Part shown: piece by piece, positions 1-11,591 of the stretch
How positions within the stretch are numbered: position 1 is the first letter of the stretch
Layout: the number at the start of each line of letters is the position of its first letter
DNA from: Undaria pinnatifida
Taxonomy: Eukaryota; Sar; Phaeophyceae; Laminariales; Alariaceae
Reading direction: 5' to 3'
DNA length: 64,000 nt
Assembly: GCA_012845835.1 (NCBI GenBank)
Contig: JABAKD010000016.1
Span: 13,117,507 to 13,181,506 of the forward strand
Notes under the pieces: generated by a model
Told to the model about the DNA's origin: nothing
Database searches by the model: none
Seen by the model: only the letters and a program-made list of their open reading frames with translations
Translations under genes and position numbers: made by a program

Positions 1-886
1 ATAACCGAGTCCGGGGAGCTGTCAGGAGCGTGCAAGCAGATGTGAGCGTGGAAGAGCGCCATGAGTTCGGGCACATTTCCAGTTGGTAACCCGTGCAACT
101 TGAGCGAAGGGGGCCTATCCGATTTTTTGATCGAAAATTTTGGGTCTTCGTTGTGGTTGTGGTTTGCACTCGGGGGTGCTACAGCAGAGGTTGTACGTGC
201 TGTGCGAGTTGCTTCTACAGCAGAGGTGTTACGTGCTGTCAGGGGGTTTGTGGGCAGTGCTTCTACATCAGAGGTATTACGTGCTGTCGGGGGGTCTGGT
301 TGAGAGTTGTCAGGGGGAGGGGTACAGCTGCTGTCAGAGCTACTCGACTGCTGTTTTATAGGCGTGGCAAGAGTCGTTGGGTGCTGCACGCGTTCGAAAA
401 CAACGTCGAGGTTTTGCTGTGGCTGTGGTACTCCTCTCACTTCGTCTACCTTCTTGTTGGAAGGCCCACTCACAGGCTTCCGGCTGTCAGGCAGCACCAT
501 CTCCAAGACCCACGCCGGCGGCGTGGTGCCGTCGAGCATGCACTTCCTGAGGTAAGCGGCGGTCGTGACGCTGACGGGGTCGTGGTCGGAGAGAGCGCTT
601 GGCGCGGCGAGGATGTCCTCCGCCAGGCTTGAGCCCTCCTCAACGGCTTCCCCAGCTGATGCAGGCGCCGTGATAAGCGCACCAGCCTCATCTGCAGCGT
701 CCGGCTGCTCCTCGTCGTTCACGGCCGGTCCGCTTTGGTCGGTGGGTGCGAGGGCCGCAAAGGAGTTCCCCGCCAGTGCGGGAGTCGGTTCCTCCGGAGA
801 GGGCGATGCCTTGCAGGCCTTCCCGCGGCTCTTCTTGGAGCGAGCTCCTGAGCGTGGCACGTTTTTTCTTCTTTTCCGACGACAAA
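1..886 (-). CDS. Unrecognised protein, partial, runs off left edge
   Basis: Reading the minus strand in the frame whose codons end at positions divisible by 3, no stop occurs from 1145 down to base 1, about 380 open codons; the upstream stop TAG is at 1146-1148. The part below about 880 looks most protein-like: a basic stretch (KKSRGK), then an acidic, Ala/Pro-rich stretch (NDEEQPDAADEAG), then a more globular-looking part around TAAYLRKCMLDGTTPPAW, then a tandemly repeated TARNTSxVEA-like segment (about 61-300), then KLHGLPTGNVPELMALFHAH near the edge. The first in-frame ATG is at 537-539, so either translation starts there or an upstream exon supplies the start. A TATA-like run (CCTATATAAAAACC on this strand) lies near 892-908. 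I do not recognise the family. The product could be a host protein or a retroelement Gag/ORF1. The long open frame in GC-rich DNA supports coding, but only moderately. Confidence 0.5.
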
Positions 887-954
887 CGTTATATAGGTTT
901 TTATATAGGTTTTGTTGTTCCGTCACCACTATGGAACTTGGTCTCTCACGGGGT

Positions 955-1077
955 CCCGGTGTCGAAGCGGAGAGGGCGGTCCCGGAGGTCTGGTACTCGT
1001 CGCGGAGCGGAAGTCGAAGCGGAGAGGGCGTCGCAGAGCTGAAGTCGAAGCGGAGAGGGCGTCGCGGTGCTGAGGTC
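955..1077. repeat. 33-bp tandem repeat, about 3 units
   Basis: The motif GTCGAAGCGGAGAGGGCG recurs three times (near 961, 1011 and 1047), followed each time by a related CGC/AG-rich half. It lies at the upstream end of the edge open frame. Confidence 0.75.
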
Positions 1078-1689
1078 CCTTGACGATCGTCCTCACAGCG
1101 GACGCACGCTGAAAACCTTTCTTTCTTATATGTAGCAAGGAGATGCTAAAGCTAGCGACGGTGGGCTTATGCCCTTCGTCATGCGGCGGGATCATCTTTC
1201 GGTGGCTGACCTTCCGGGGACGGGTCAACGCCGTCTATGACGGGTGACGCCGTTCGCGACCCGGGATCGTGTATTGCCTGACCGGTAAGGTATCCTCTCG
1301 CGCATGCGTGTACGCGATCTACGATAGGTATCTACGACCTGTCTTCCACATATACCAGATATAATATATTTTATGTTGTGCGAAAAACTCCTCTATCTAT
1401 ATCCCGGAACGGCCGATGTCGTGAAGATGTCGCGGTGGAATATCCCCGGAGCCGTGAGCCCTTGTCGCCGCCGCTATGGGCAGTCGATGTTACAGCCGAG
1501 CGTTTTCTTATATTTGTTTAGCTAGGAGAGGAGCTAGAAGAGCTTAATGCAACCAAGAGGGGCAGTGGAGGCTATAGTCCTTAGATCATCTGATGCCTCG
1601 CTTCTCAGTTTTGGTGCTGTGTCCTGATGCACGATGGGTGTTCAGTCAGTCATCTTTACGACGGAAGACGCCACGCCCTGTACTACATT

Positions 1690-1915
1690 AATGAGTTGCC
1701 AGTTGTCTGGCAGACAACTGCTGTTGTGTGGAATGTCTGCGCAACCAAGATATTCTCGGCAACTACTGTTTGGAATGTCTGCGCAACTAAGTTGTCCTGG
1801 ACAGCTATCGTGTGGAATGTATGTGCAACTAAGCTGTCCTCTGGACAACTACTGTTTGAAATGTCTGCGCAACTAAGTTGTCCTGGACAACTACTGGGTA
1901 GTTGCGGCCGCACAC
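1690..1915. repeat. Minisatellite, about 45-bp unit (copy 1)
   Basis: Units contain TGTCTGCGCAACTAAG followed by TTGTCCTGGACAACTACTG. The latter includes a short inverted repeat (TTGTCC-TGGACAA). About five imperfect units. The same unit forms a second array at 3615-3905. Confidence 0.85.
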
Positions 1916-1934
1916 AGCTATTGGGTGTTGTCAC

Positions 1935-2312
1935 AGCATATTCCGAGTGGGGGATGCGTGGTTGGTCGGTGTTGGGAAGCGTGCCCCTCATGGGTTTCGG
2001 TGTTTTTGGTTGGTCTCCCCTCATGGCTCGCTGTCTACGCTCAAAGCTTATTATGCATTATTTCTTGTTTCTCTAAATAGAAAAAAGACCGACACAACAG
2101 GGCAAGGCAGAGTAGGGCACGGTAGGGCCAGGTAGTGCAGGGTAGCCAGATGAGGGGCGTCCTGCTTGTGCCATTACCGTCACCTACATTATCGCCCATC
2201 TATGATGGTGTGGCGTAAGTGTGACACCCAATATCACGTGGTTTCACTTCAACCATGACATGGTTTCACGTCGAGTCTATAAACTATCCTTCTACGGAGG
2301 GCAATCCATTAA
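1935..2312 (+). repeat. Dispersed repeat R1, copy 1
   Basis: Begins near CCGAGTGGGGGATGCGTGG and ends near ACGGAGGGCAATCCATTA. It matches 29280-29703 with scattered differences. Shared landmarks are GGGGCGTCCTGCTTGT, ATTATCGCCCATCTATGATGG and CCATGACATGGTTTCAC. The middle holds a run of a roughly 10-bp GGTAGnGCAG motif, which is expanded in the other copy. No coding potential seen. Confidence 0.8.
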
Positions 2313-2429
2313 ATTATCTGACAGACAACTGCTTAGACGAGAAACATGATGTGTAAAATACATAGATCGCCTGGGGGCAGTCTCGGTCTCATCTTTGTCC
2401 CTTCCCTTGTTTCTCCCGCGCTTGAAAGA

Positions 2430-2760
2430 GAGGCGGGGGGGGGTAGGAAGCCTGGTGGTGCTGACGATGAAAGTTCGTACCGGATGTACTTTGTCCCGCT
2501 GCCTCAAAGCCTTTGGCGGTCCCCTCACTCGGCGGTCCCGCTACCCAATTTTTTTTAGCGGTCCTCTCTCTCGGTGGTCACGCTGCTCAAAACCCCTTGG
2601 CGGCCCCCTCGGCTCTGGCGGTTCCCTCACGCGGCGGTCCCCTAACGCATTACAGTACTACATTCTCAAATCACTCACTGACGCGGGGGGGGGGAAGTAG
2701 GAGGAAGCCTGGTGGTGCTGACGGTGAAAGTTCGTACCGGGTGTCCTACATTTTCAAATC
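2430..2760. repeat. Duplicated block with GCGGTCCC tandem motif
   Basis: GGAAGCCTGGTGGTGCTGAC followed by GAAAGTTCGTACCGG occurs at about 2447 and again at about 2703. Between them are several imperfect copies of GGCGGTCCCCTCAC. No gene recognised from 2313 to 3018. Confidence 0.6.
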
Positions 2761-3018
2761 AATCACTTACTGCAAGGTCGATTGTTCATGGGTGGGAGAC
2801 ACCTTCATATAGGGGGGGGGGAGCAAGGCAACCGAGAAACGTTCTGAAATGATTGCGAATTGGCGGCAACCGCTTCCCCCAGCTGTAGTATACTGTTAAA
2901 CACATGCATGCATGAATGGAAGGCGACAGCTTCATCGTCGTCAAAGGGGAAAGGGACATGCACGCACGCACGTGTACTTTACCGGCGCGAAAGCTGTAGT
3001 AGGGCGGAAAATATATCC

Positions 3019-3019
3019 T

Positions 3020-3056
<37 letters not shown>
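3019..3056. repeat. (TA)n microsatellite
   Basis: Uninterrupted TA dinucleotides following CCTGGTATAT. Confidence 0.95.
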
Positions 3057-3059
<3 letters not shown>

Positions 3060-3084
3060 AAACTCAGGACACACAACCAATAAT

Positions 3085-3186
3085 ACGCGCGATCGGAGTA
3101 TCACACACAGCTTGCAAAGATGAGTTTGACAAAATATTCGATCTCGCAGCTGGAGTGTATTTTAATTTTTATAATATATTTATAGA
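3085..3186 (+). repeat. FDLTAG-type dispersed repeat, copy 1
   Basis: Contains ACACAGCTTGCAAAGATGAG followed by TTCGATCTC(G/A)CAGCTGGAGTG, then AATTTTTATAATAT. Other copies are at 17185-17330, 29870-29990, 39430-39590, 41570-41710 and, diverged, 43255-43375. In this copy one base is lost after ATGAGTTT, which destroys the peptide frame seen in the others. Confidence 0.8.
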
Positions 3187-3231
3187 CTAATTATTTTTAT
3201 TTTGCACAACTTCTACGTTCTGCCGGCTTCT

Positions 3232-3525
3232 GGACCAGCCGTGGTCACAGGTGTCGTCCCTTCTTCCCCCCGGTTCTTGCCTTCAATTTTTATCGCGCAC
3301 AGGGTTCAGCAATCCCACTGCTCGTCGATTTTTCATTGAGTGTTGTTAACTCACGCTCTCGAGCTTTCCGCAAGTCAACTTGTGCACAAGAAAAAGTTCC
3401 CGCGAATTTATACGAGTATGCACTCGGGGGGGCTCGAACTCACGAAACTGACCTGTACCAGGCTTGAGGATAACCTGATACGCCACCGGGGCGACCGGTA
3501 TATATGTGAAACTGACTCCTGATCG
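3232..3525 (-). repeat. tRNA-derived SINE-like element, copy 1
   Basis: Reverse complement of the element at 14055-14335. Read on the minus strand it starts ACCGGTCGCCCCGGTGGCG, has an A-box-like region, then a B-box-like GAGTTCGAGCC (near 3430-3442), then a body ending TGTGACCACGGCTGGTCC. The spacing of the boxes fits an RNA polymerase III promoter of tRNA type, but the stems do not pair well enough for a working tRNA. A (GTT)n/(CAA)n tract abuts the head in the other copy but not here. Confidence 0.6.
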
Positions 3526-3614
3526 CCGCACCAAACCAGAGCTATTAAGTTATTACCATCCCCTTTCACTTTTTTTCCACGTGATTGCGTTCGTTGTTTA
3601 CACGGCTCGCTCAC

Positions 3615-3905
3615 ACTAGCTACCAGTTACTAGTTGTCCGGACAACTGACCAGTTGTTTCTGGACAACTGCTGCTTGAAACGTCTGCGCAACTAAGTTGT
3701 CCTGGACCACTACTGTTTGGGATGTCTGCGCAACTAAGTTTTCCTGGACAACTACTTGCTGTGTGTAAAGTCTGCGCAACTAAGTTTGTCCTGGACAACA
3801 AAAACTGTTTGAAATGTCTGCGCAACAAAGTTGTCTTTGACAACTACTACTAGCTGTGTGGAAAGTCTGCGCAATTGGATTGTCCTGGACAACTACCCGG
3901 TAGTT
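3615..3905. repeat. Minisatellite, about 45-bp unit (copy 2)
   Basis: Same TGTCTGCGCAACTAAG plus TTGTCCTGGACAACTACT unit as 1690-1915, about six imperfect units. Both arrays end in GGTAGTTGCG. Confidence 0.85.
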
Positions 3906-4007
3906 GCGACCGTACATAAAATTATTAATATATTATGTAGTCGCCAGTTGTAGTTGTACAAAATGTACTTCAGATTCCGTCAGGATGCCAGATTCAAGAT
4001 CGATGTT

Positions 4008-4265
4008 ACGAGGGGGGGAGGGGGGGAGGGGGGACGGGGGGGGGGAGGGGGAAAGGGGGGAAGGCGGGGGAGGGGGGAGGGGGGGGCGTCCTGCCCAAGA
4101 GACTGAAGTCTGGGTCTGGCCATCATCGTCTTGAAATTGGTGGGCCTTCCAATACAGTCGTCACAAGATATCGTAAGACCGCCCTGACTTCTTCGCCTTG
4201 TTGCGTTGTGGAGGAGTCGTGGTGCCGAGAAGGTGTGAGGGAAGGGACGCAGGGGTATCAGCATC
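4008..4265 (+). mobile_element. LINE 3' tail fragment with G-rich tract
   Basis: A run of G interrupted by A (4008-4088) is followed by CCCAAGAGACTGAAGTCTGG, GGCCATCATCGTCTTGAAAT and GACCGCCCTGACTT. The same order, reverse-complemented, follows the LINE fragments at 26829-27080 and 31490-31765. A related fragment is at 36935-37139. This is therefore a 3' UTR piece of that LINE family without coding sequence. Confidence 0.65.
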
Positions 4266-4329
4266 GCTTGGAGACAGCACCGGTTCTTCTTTCTAGATTT
4301 CTTACTATTAATATTGGCGTTGAGCTATG

Positions 4330-6340
4330 AGAAGCTCGAGGAGACCGGTAAGGAGGAGTGAGAGCATGGGGGTGGGGCGAGGCTCACAGAGTTCGCTTCA
4401 CCCCAGCATTGCTGCTGTGCTCTCTTCTGGACCCTTACCAATGGAACGTACAAGGAACGTTCTCCTAGATGTTCTATATTGTCATGAGCGCTTAACGCGC
4501 TTACTTTCATCTATCTTGTCCAGAGGAGGAATGTCCCATTACCGAGAACGCTCTTGTGGTATAAGCTAGATAGATTCTACGGGTTATCTTCTTCACTCAA
4601 AATATCCGTTTAAGAGGATCTTCTTGTGGACAATAGACCATGACTGCGGGCTATCTTACCGAATCTATTGCCATATATACTGACACTATTACATTAGCCT
4701 ACCCTGAATAGTCGTATATGCAGACCTCAAGACGGTCGACTGGTGACGACAAAGTTCTTCTTCAAAAAACGGGAAAGGAGATCGAAGATGCGGCTATTCA
4801 ACACAAAGATATGGGGCTAAAGATTCCCCCACACCTTGCAATGAGGCCTAAGCGTGAAGGAAAGGACCATTCACTAATAAGGCAGATCGCTGAAAGAAAG
4901 GCCATAACAAGATAGAGGAAGACGGAAAACCCAGAATGGGGCAATCTATGTAGGGTAACCGAGATTGGAAACGAAAAAGGAAACCTAAATCGAAGCGAAG
5001 ATTGCAAATAAATGCAAAATCGAAGCGAAGACAAATGGAAAGACAGAAAACATATTACCGGAGCGATCTATGTGGGACCTAGGAAGGGGCGAACGGGGAG
5101 TCGTTCGCCGTACAGGGTCGGTTACTCGAAAGCTCGCGAAGGGAACGTCACTCAAATTCGAAAGTATATATGACCGGGAGGCATTACGCGTAGCCGTGTG
5201 GTCAAGGCCCGAAGAAAATGGAAAATAGCACGTAAGGCAAAAAAAAACGCGGCTAGGTTGCCGCAAGGCTCGCTAAACTAAGGGGCTGCTAGGACCACTT
5301 GGTCGAGCGATCAAGGTGGAGCCTTGGGAGGTCTGTTTGCGCTGGGAACAATACCGGAAAACGTAGCAAGGTAGCTTAACCAACACAAACAGAAAGTCAG
5401 GGTAACCAAAGAGGTACGCGAGTGAATTGACCTAATTTGTCCAACGCAGAAAAAATATCAGCGGCGCTGAGCGACGGAGTTAGCATGCCAAAACAATGCC
5501 TACAGGGGGCCGACTGACGCGTCATAAGCGTAGAATGGCAACGCAAGGTGTACACCCAAAAATAAAACAGGAGCGAAAATACACATAAAAGGGGAGAACA
5601 TAATTACCGCCGTGATTGGGAAGTTCACGGGAACCTGAGCACAGTTGCAAGGGGTCAACCGTGGCAGGAATGTGATCACCGAGAATCCGGCGGCCTTGCG
5701 GGGCGGTAAAGGCTACCGGGACCCAAACACGAAGAAAACGCGAAAAAAAAAGAAAGGACGGAGCGTAGTGTGGTGGTCTTGCGAGTCTGCAAGGCTACCG
5801 GGGCCCTACTTGGCGAAGTGCGGAGAAAAACGACCAATCCTAGAGCTCGGGGATGCCGTCAGGGCACAGCGGCACCGGCGGCGGTCAGGATACAACACAA
5901 TGGCCAAGCGCCTAGGGCAAAATCACCGAGTATTGGCGGAGGAATCGTGAACTACAAACACAAATAAAGAAAAACAACAGATGGCCACGGTTCGGAAGCC
6001 TGAACGAAACGAGACTAGCGTAGGCCGACGTGGTAGAGAGAAAACCAAGAAAGCATAAAAAGGAGAGGGGGAGGGACACCTCAACACACCCTAAGTACGA
6101 GGCGGTCCTGGTTCGATAGCCATCACACAGTGGGGCAAAGGAAGGCCGGGTCGTTAGACGGGCGTACCTAAAAAACTTCATACAGCAGAAAACTGTAAAT
6201 ACCACTTTACCACCACGAGTTGTCAGCCGTTACGGAGTGGGGCAGGCGGAATCGATGGTGGTGAGAATAAGATACAAACACTGGCATGATAAACGAACCA
6301 AAAGCGGAGGTATTACGAGGGACACCACTATGTTAAAACC
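4330..6340. other. Stretch without recognisable gene
   Basis: Purine-rich DNA with only short open frames and no recognised domain. The segment starting GCCTACCCTGAATAGTCG (about 4699) resembles one at 15688 (GCCCACCCTGATGAGTCG), and both are followed by CGAAGATGCGGCT. This suggests two diverged copies of one repeat. It may include the long terminal region of the Ty3/gypsy element to its right, but no second LTR copy was found to prove this. Confidence 0.4.
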
Positions 6341-6344
6341 AAAT

Positions 6345-6585
6345 CCAAAACCTGATGACGGTTGTAGGCTAACCACAAGAAGACATGACGTAAAACCACT
6401 CTAGGTCGGAAGGATGACCACGATAAAATGCTACTAAAGTTACTGCAGGTTGACGGCTGACTATGAAGAATCATTCTTAAAAGTACTGTAGGTGAAAGGC
6501 CTAGCCATGAGGTAATACTCTCAAAACTGTTGTAGATCAAAGGCTGACCGTGAAGAACTAATATCAAAACTACTGTAGAATTACC
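6345..6585. repeat. Degenerate tandem repeat, about 65-bp unit
   Basis: Units contain variants of ACTGTAGGTnnAAGGCTGACC followed by ATGAAGAA. Roughly four imperfect copies next to the 3' end of the Ty3/gypsy remnant. Confidence 0.6.
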
Positions 6586-6599
6586 AAAAACAAATAATC

Positions 6600-8468
6600 A
6601 CCCGAAAGTAACCAAGGGGGGGAGTTGGAACGGTAGGGGCACCGCGCGAAGCATCAGAGTTCCGTAGCACCCCACAGGATAGGCTCCCATGCCCATGGCG
6701 TTGAAGGCACCATGACCCGGAGACCGCGTTCCGGGCGGTAGTGTAGCGAGCTGGCTGGAGGTCGATCTTGATCGGACCGGGATCGTCCAGAAGCCTGATG
6801 GTGTAGGAACTACCCGGGGAAGGGTCCGAGGGGCTCCGCGAAGAGACGTCCGGTGGCGCGCGGTGAGCGATCTTGCGTAGCCACCAGAGGTCGTCACGTG
6901 CCTTGCACCAGACGTGTGCCCGGAGGGGAGGGTGGAGTTGCTGAAACTGCGAAGCCAAAGGTTGCGGGGGACCAGGGTGTAGCCGGGGGAGAGAAAGAGT
7001 TGGCCTTGAGATCGGGAGAGCTCGCGGTGTGCGGCGCCGATGGGCATCTGGCGGTAGAGGCGGTTGGTCTGACGGTGTTGTGTCGACTTTCCGGACCAGT
7101 AGAGTAGGATATGGCGCCTGAAGTGTTAGAGGTCGAGCTCGCGTCCCCACGAGGGGCTGAGGAGTCCGGTCCAGTGGGTCTCGTATAGGGCGGCGATGAC
7201 TCCGTCGCGGCCGCGTACTAGTTGGTTGTCGGGGGTGTCGGAGGCGGCAGTCGGGCCTACCGCGAGGATCTTGAAAGGTCCCTTCCAGTTCAACGAGAGC
7301 TTCGTCTTCAGAACGGTTGCGTCGGTGCCCTTCTTGACACCCTAACAGATAGTGGAGGCGGAGTTGTAGACCCAGGCCCAGCCGCCAACGGAGAAAAGGG
7401 GAGAGGCGAGGAGGGCGGCCATGATGGGCGCATTGCGGCGTTGTAGACGCGAGACGGTGAGTCGATGGAGCTCTCGGACGAGGGAGTAGGCGCGTTGTTG
7501 CCGGTCGGTAGCAAGGTTGATGTAGACCAGGTGGTCGCGATCCAGGCTCTGATGACCGCCGATTTTTTTGGGTTCAAAAACCGAGAGCGGGAGGCGGGGT
7601 AGGAGGCCGGTGTGGATCTCGTTGGGCGCAAGTCCGGGCGACGTTGACAGAGTTGTTGTAGGCCGCCGACACGTGCGGCAGTAGCACGTCCCAATCGGTT
7701 TGCTTCTCGTTGCCAACCATGGAGAACATCCGGGCCAGTACATAGTAGACCCGCTCGACGCCGCCGTTGGTGCAGGGGCGATAGGCGCTGGTGTTGACTT
7801 TGCGGATGCCAACGCGGTCGTAGACGATGGTCGCCAGCTTGGAGGTGAATGGTTGATCATTGTCGGAGAAGAGCGTCACCGGGCACCCCCAGAGAGGGAT
7901 GTACTCGTTGAGCAGGATGTCGGCAGTTCCGGCGGCCGTGAGGTTCTCTGCTGAGACAGCGAACATGTCGGCCCGGCGGATGAAACGGTCGGTAAATAAA
8001 AGGATGTGCACGTTCCAGCGCGGTGTGAGAGGTAGGGGCCCCAAGTAGTCGACGCTAACGGTGATACCAGGGCCGTTGGGTAAAGGGAGGGAGAGGGTCG
8101 GCCAGCGAATGGTGTGTCGAGAGGGCTTGCGCGCCTGGTAGTGAAGGCAGCGGCGGATCCACCAGCGGGCGGAGACGTCTATGCCGATCCACCAGTAAAA
8201 CCGTGCCAGCATGCGAACCGTCCGGGCAACTCCAAGGTGTAGGGAGGTGTCGACGTGGCATGTGTTCAGCACCCAGGGGCGCATCAGCATTGGAACGTAG
8301 ACGCGGGGGGAATAGGGTGCGGGTGGCGGGAGGCTGTTCCCGGGTTGGGATGTGGGCGGTCGTTGGACCAGGAGGGCTGTTTCGTCCTCAGTGCGGTGGA
8401 GTCTTCTTTTGACGGCAAGAGCGAGGATGCCGGCGAGCTGTGGGCGCTGGGCCGAGGGGATGAAATCC
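6600..8468 (-). pseudogene. Ty3/gypsy integrase, frameshifted
   Basis: Integrase joins retrotransposon cDNA to chromosomal DNA. Numbering from the minus-strand open frame that begins at base 8500 (its first 11 residues lie in the inserted LTR), an H2C2 zinc-binding region is visible with H82, H88 and C118, but the second cysteine is a tyrosine (CLHY). The catalytic DD35E triad is present: D151 in VDYLG, D213 in FSDND, E249 in GGVER, with 35 residues between the last two. The frame then breaks near 7640-7680 and continues in another frame with GLAPNEIHTGLLPRLPL. After a stop near 7340 a GPY/F-type motif appears (LNWKGPFKIL, about 7262-7291). The tail down to 6600 is open in pieces but I see no certain chromodomain. 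The gene is dead through frameshifts, stops and loss of the zinc ligand. Confidence 0.85.
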
Positions 8469-8745
8469 TGTTCGTTAGCTCCAAGTGGGGTAGGTTTCAA
8501 GTCATTGTATTACGTCTTCCAACCACAGGGTAGAGGCAAGTCGAGCAGAGAACTCATGCGTGAGACCTCCGAGAAGATAACTCATGCGTAAGACCTCCGA
8601 GAAGAGTGAGCTCCCGAGCGAGAGCGCACAGCAGTATACCATCAAGAACGCCAACCAGGTACTACTAGGCACCCAATAATAGCCCAGAGTCCGAACCGGC
8701 ACGAAACTGATAGGTAACTGTCATACTGAAAATCCCAAATCAGCA
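8469..8745 (+). repeat. Left LTR of TR-A
   Basis: 277 bp, starts TGTTCGTTAG, ends AATCAGCA. Nearly the same as 11315-11591. Contains a short internal duplication, (A/C)GTGAGACCTCCGAGAAGA then CGTAAGACCTCCGAGAAGAG, absent from the shorter LTRs of the copies at 53 and 60 kb. Confidence 0.85.
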
Positions 8746-11314
8746 CACTCCCGGGTTCTTCACAAGACAGTGACGAATCAACAATTGACTCAATTCGATC
8801 ACCTAAAACAACAAAAAATGGCAAGAGGAAACTCATCCCCATGAGCGAAAACCTCTCCCATACTCCCACTTACAACCATTGTAATCACAAGAAGAGATTA
8901 CAACAGCCACGCCATCAGGGCAAGAACTAATGCGACAGATAAAATGCCGGAGATCGCAAGGTCACCGGCCCAAAGGTCCCCCGTTGTCCCCTACTACCGC
9001 TATAGATACACAGATCATATCGGTAAAACAATATATTAATAGCATAAATTCTTGTCCGCAAACACAGAATTTATCTGACGCGAAAATTAGCCTACGCCCT
9101 CCCCGATACAAAGAGTATCTGATCATCCACAAGCCACCCCGTTTTTTATTGCAAAACAAATACTAAACAACTTGCTTGTGAAATAATCAAATTCTCAAAA
9201 TATCTCATCCTTCGAATTCCCAAACAAGATTGCAACCACTCATCAAGTTCGGAAAATCAACATCGGTAATCCAATGACTAATTGTGACTTTGCATCCCCT
9301 CTCTCATTTGAGACCAGTATGTCCTGTACTGGTCGGTCACAAGGATGCCCCACCCCGTCTCGTCAACACACGTAGGCAACCACAAACAAAATATATCAGC
9401 AAGACCTATTAGCCAATGTAACCAATCCTCGCCAACAAGCGTAATTACCTGAAATATTGGTCATTCGCAAACCACCATAAAACCGAACACACTCTCCTTC
9501 TGGCTTTTGTTTGCTATAGCTCCAAATAATCGAATAAATAAACAATTAAAATGTCGCCACTGCTGTCGACACGAACAGCTCATGCCCTGTCAGCTACGCA
9601 AAGTATTCGACCATTACAAAAACATTTCGTGCTTCACTCCTCCTTTGCGAACAAGCATTCGCAATGATACTATTGGTAAAACAACCAATCAGTCATGAAT
9701 ATGCCCACTTCTATTTTGTAATCAGTCAGAAGACTACTGCCAAAACAAAAGATACCGCAAAATTCAATACAGCCAGTGCCACCATCAATACATACATCAG
9801 CGGTACACCTCTCAATTTGGTGCACCTTCGTACCCGTTTCTCCACACCGTTATTGCATGTATATCAGCTCCACAGTTCCCTTCTGGTCTCGTCTACACCG
9901 GAAAATCACTACAAGTTTTTCGGATTTACATAGACTGTTTGATTTGAACATGTAAGACACCCTTTCAAATTTACCAGGCGTTATCGTAATGTACATCAGC
10001 TCCACCAATTCCCTTCAGGTCCTGCCTATTCCAGAAAAACACTACCTGGTACAAGTGTTTCGAATTTACAAAGACTGTTTGATTTGAACATGAAAACCAC
10101 TTTGAAACTACCTGGCAAAAAGGGCTACTTGTACCATCCAGAACGAATCTTAGATGATACTATATGCGGGTTTCCACTCTAACCGCAAATAAATCGCTTA
10201 TTATCTAACGGGTCTGCACTCTTGCCGTAAATAAATAAACGTCATATTCGACCAAAAACAATGCTTCGATCGAAAAGCGAATCCATCGTAAAAGTAAATT
10301 CACCACTTTGACCAGACCTGTACCCCCCCCCCCGCCCCGCGATGTTGCCGAACCATGAAGCTCTATCTGGCGAAATAATGAACCGATCTGCTCCCTCCAT
10401 GACCTCTCCTGCTACTGCTGTTCCTGCTGCATATCATGGAGTGCGTGCGGCCATGCCGCTCGACTTGTTGCCAGGACAAAACCCCATCGTTGTTTATTGC
10501 TGCTGCAGACAGCCCACGATTACCCTACGTCCTTTCCTACCACTATTACCAGCAGCAGGAAGCACGCGACTATTATGCTATTATGCCCCGCGACTTCGCC
10601 CTACCAAATCACTCACCATTGTAGGGTGCACACGGCTGGCGGCCATGCGACTTCTCGCGGAAAAATACAGATAGCCCCATACCTGCTGCCTCCACAACCA
10701 ATCTTCTGAAGTAGTAGAGGGCACACGGCAAATATATTGCAAAATACATGCCACGCGGCTAAACTCCCCCCGCTCGCAACACACGGCGAGGGTGCCCACG
10801 GCTGTACTTCCGCCATAGGGCTTTTAGCTGCTGCTGTAAATCCCCCTGTCCGCCATATTCGGTGGGCGTGTCCTAGGTTAAGCTATCACCATGGACGTAA
10901 GCTGCTGCTACTCTTTGCCTACGGTCATGCTCCACCGTAGGGCTTTAGCTACTACCGATGCTGTACGTGGTCTACAGCAGCAGTGGCTTCCCCCTGAACA
11001 ATACGTCTCCACAAAATCATCTCTGGGCCCGAAGACAACTCGCCTATCAAGCTGCCCTCCCTTTTCCACCATCGAAAAATCCCGACGACGGCAGTATAGC
11101 ATCTCTCCCTGCCATACCAGCGGTGGCTATCTCCTTCTCCCCTCCGGACTCCTCCTTGCGCCTTGCTGCTTATCTCCGCTGATCTCGAAAAAGGTTGGCT
11201 CCACAAACATGGCCCTTCCTTCCCCACCAAGCTTCGATGAAAGCACAGCCCTGTTTCAATACTGCTGACCCGCAGACCCCTCATGAGGCTAGACCGAATT
11301 GGTTCGCTCTAGAG

Positions 11315-11591
11315 GGTTCGTTAGCTCCAAGCGGGGTAGGTTTCAAGTCATGGTACTACATCTCCCAACCACAGGGTAGAGTCAAGTCGAGCAGAGAACT
11401 CATGTGTGAGACCTCTGAAAAGAGAACTCGAGCGTAAGACCTCCGAGAAGAGTGAGCTCCCGAGCGAGAGCGCACAGCAGTATACCACCAAGAACGCCAA
11501 CCAGGTACTACTAGGCACCCAATTAAAGTCCAGAAGCCCGAACGGCACGAAACTGATACGTAACTGTCATACTGAAAATCCCAAATCAACA
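11315..11591 (+). repeat. Right LTR of TR-A
   Basis: 277 bp, starts GGTTCGTTAGCTCC, ends AATCAACA. It aligns with the left repeat over its whole length with scattered substitutions, which implies the insertion is not recent. Confidence 0.85.

Larger units (their letters stand above)
8469..11591 (+). mobile_element. Non-coding LTR element (TR-A), inserted in Ty3/gypsy
   Basis: Two 277-bp direct repeats bound the element: 8469-8745 and 11315-11591. The ideal ends are TGTTCGTTAGCTCC and CCAAATCAACA (TG...CA); the left end of the second repeat has GG for TG. The 2.57-kb interior has no open frame resembling gag or pol. Related copies are at 60379-61929 (reverse) and 53309-54389 (half copy), so it is a family. 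Neither a tRNA-complementary primer site (starting TGG) after the left repeat nor a purine tract before the right repeat is evident. A clean target duplication is not visible (AATCC versus ATATA). It lies between RNase H and integrase of a gypsy element and is therefore younger than that element. Confidence 0.85.
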
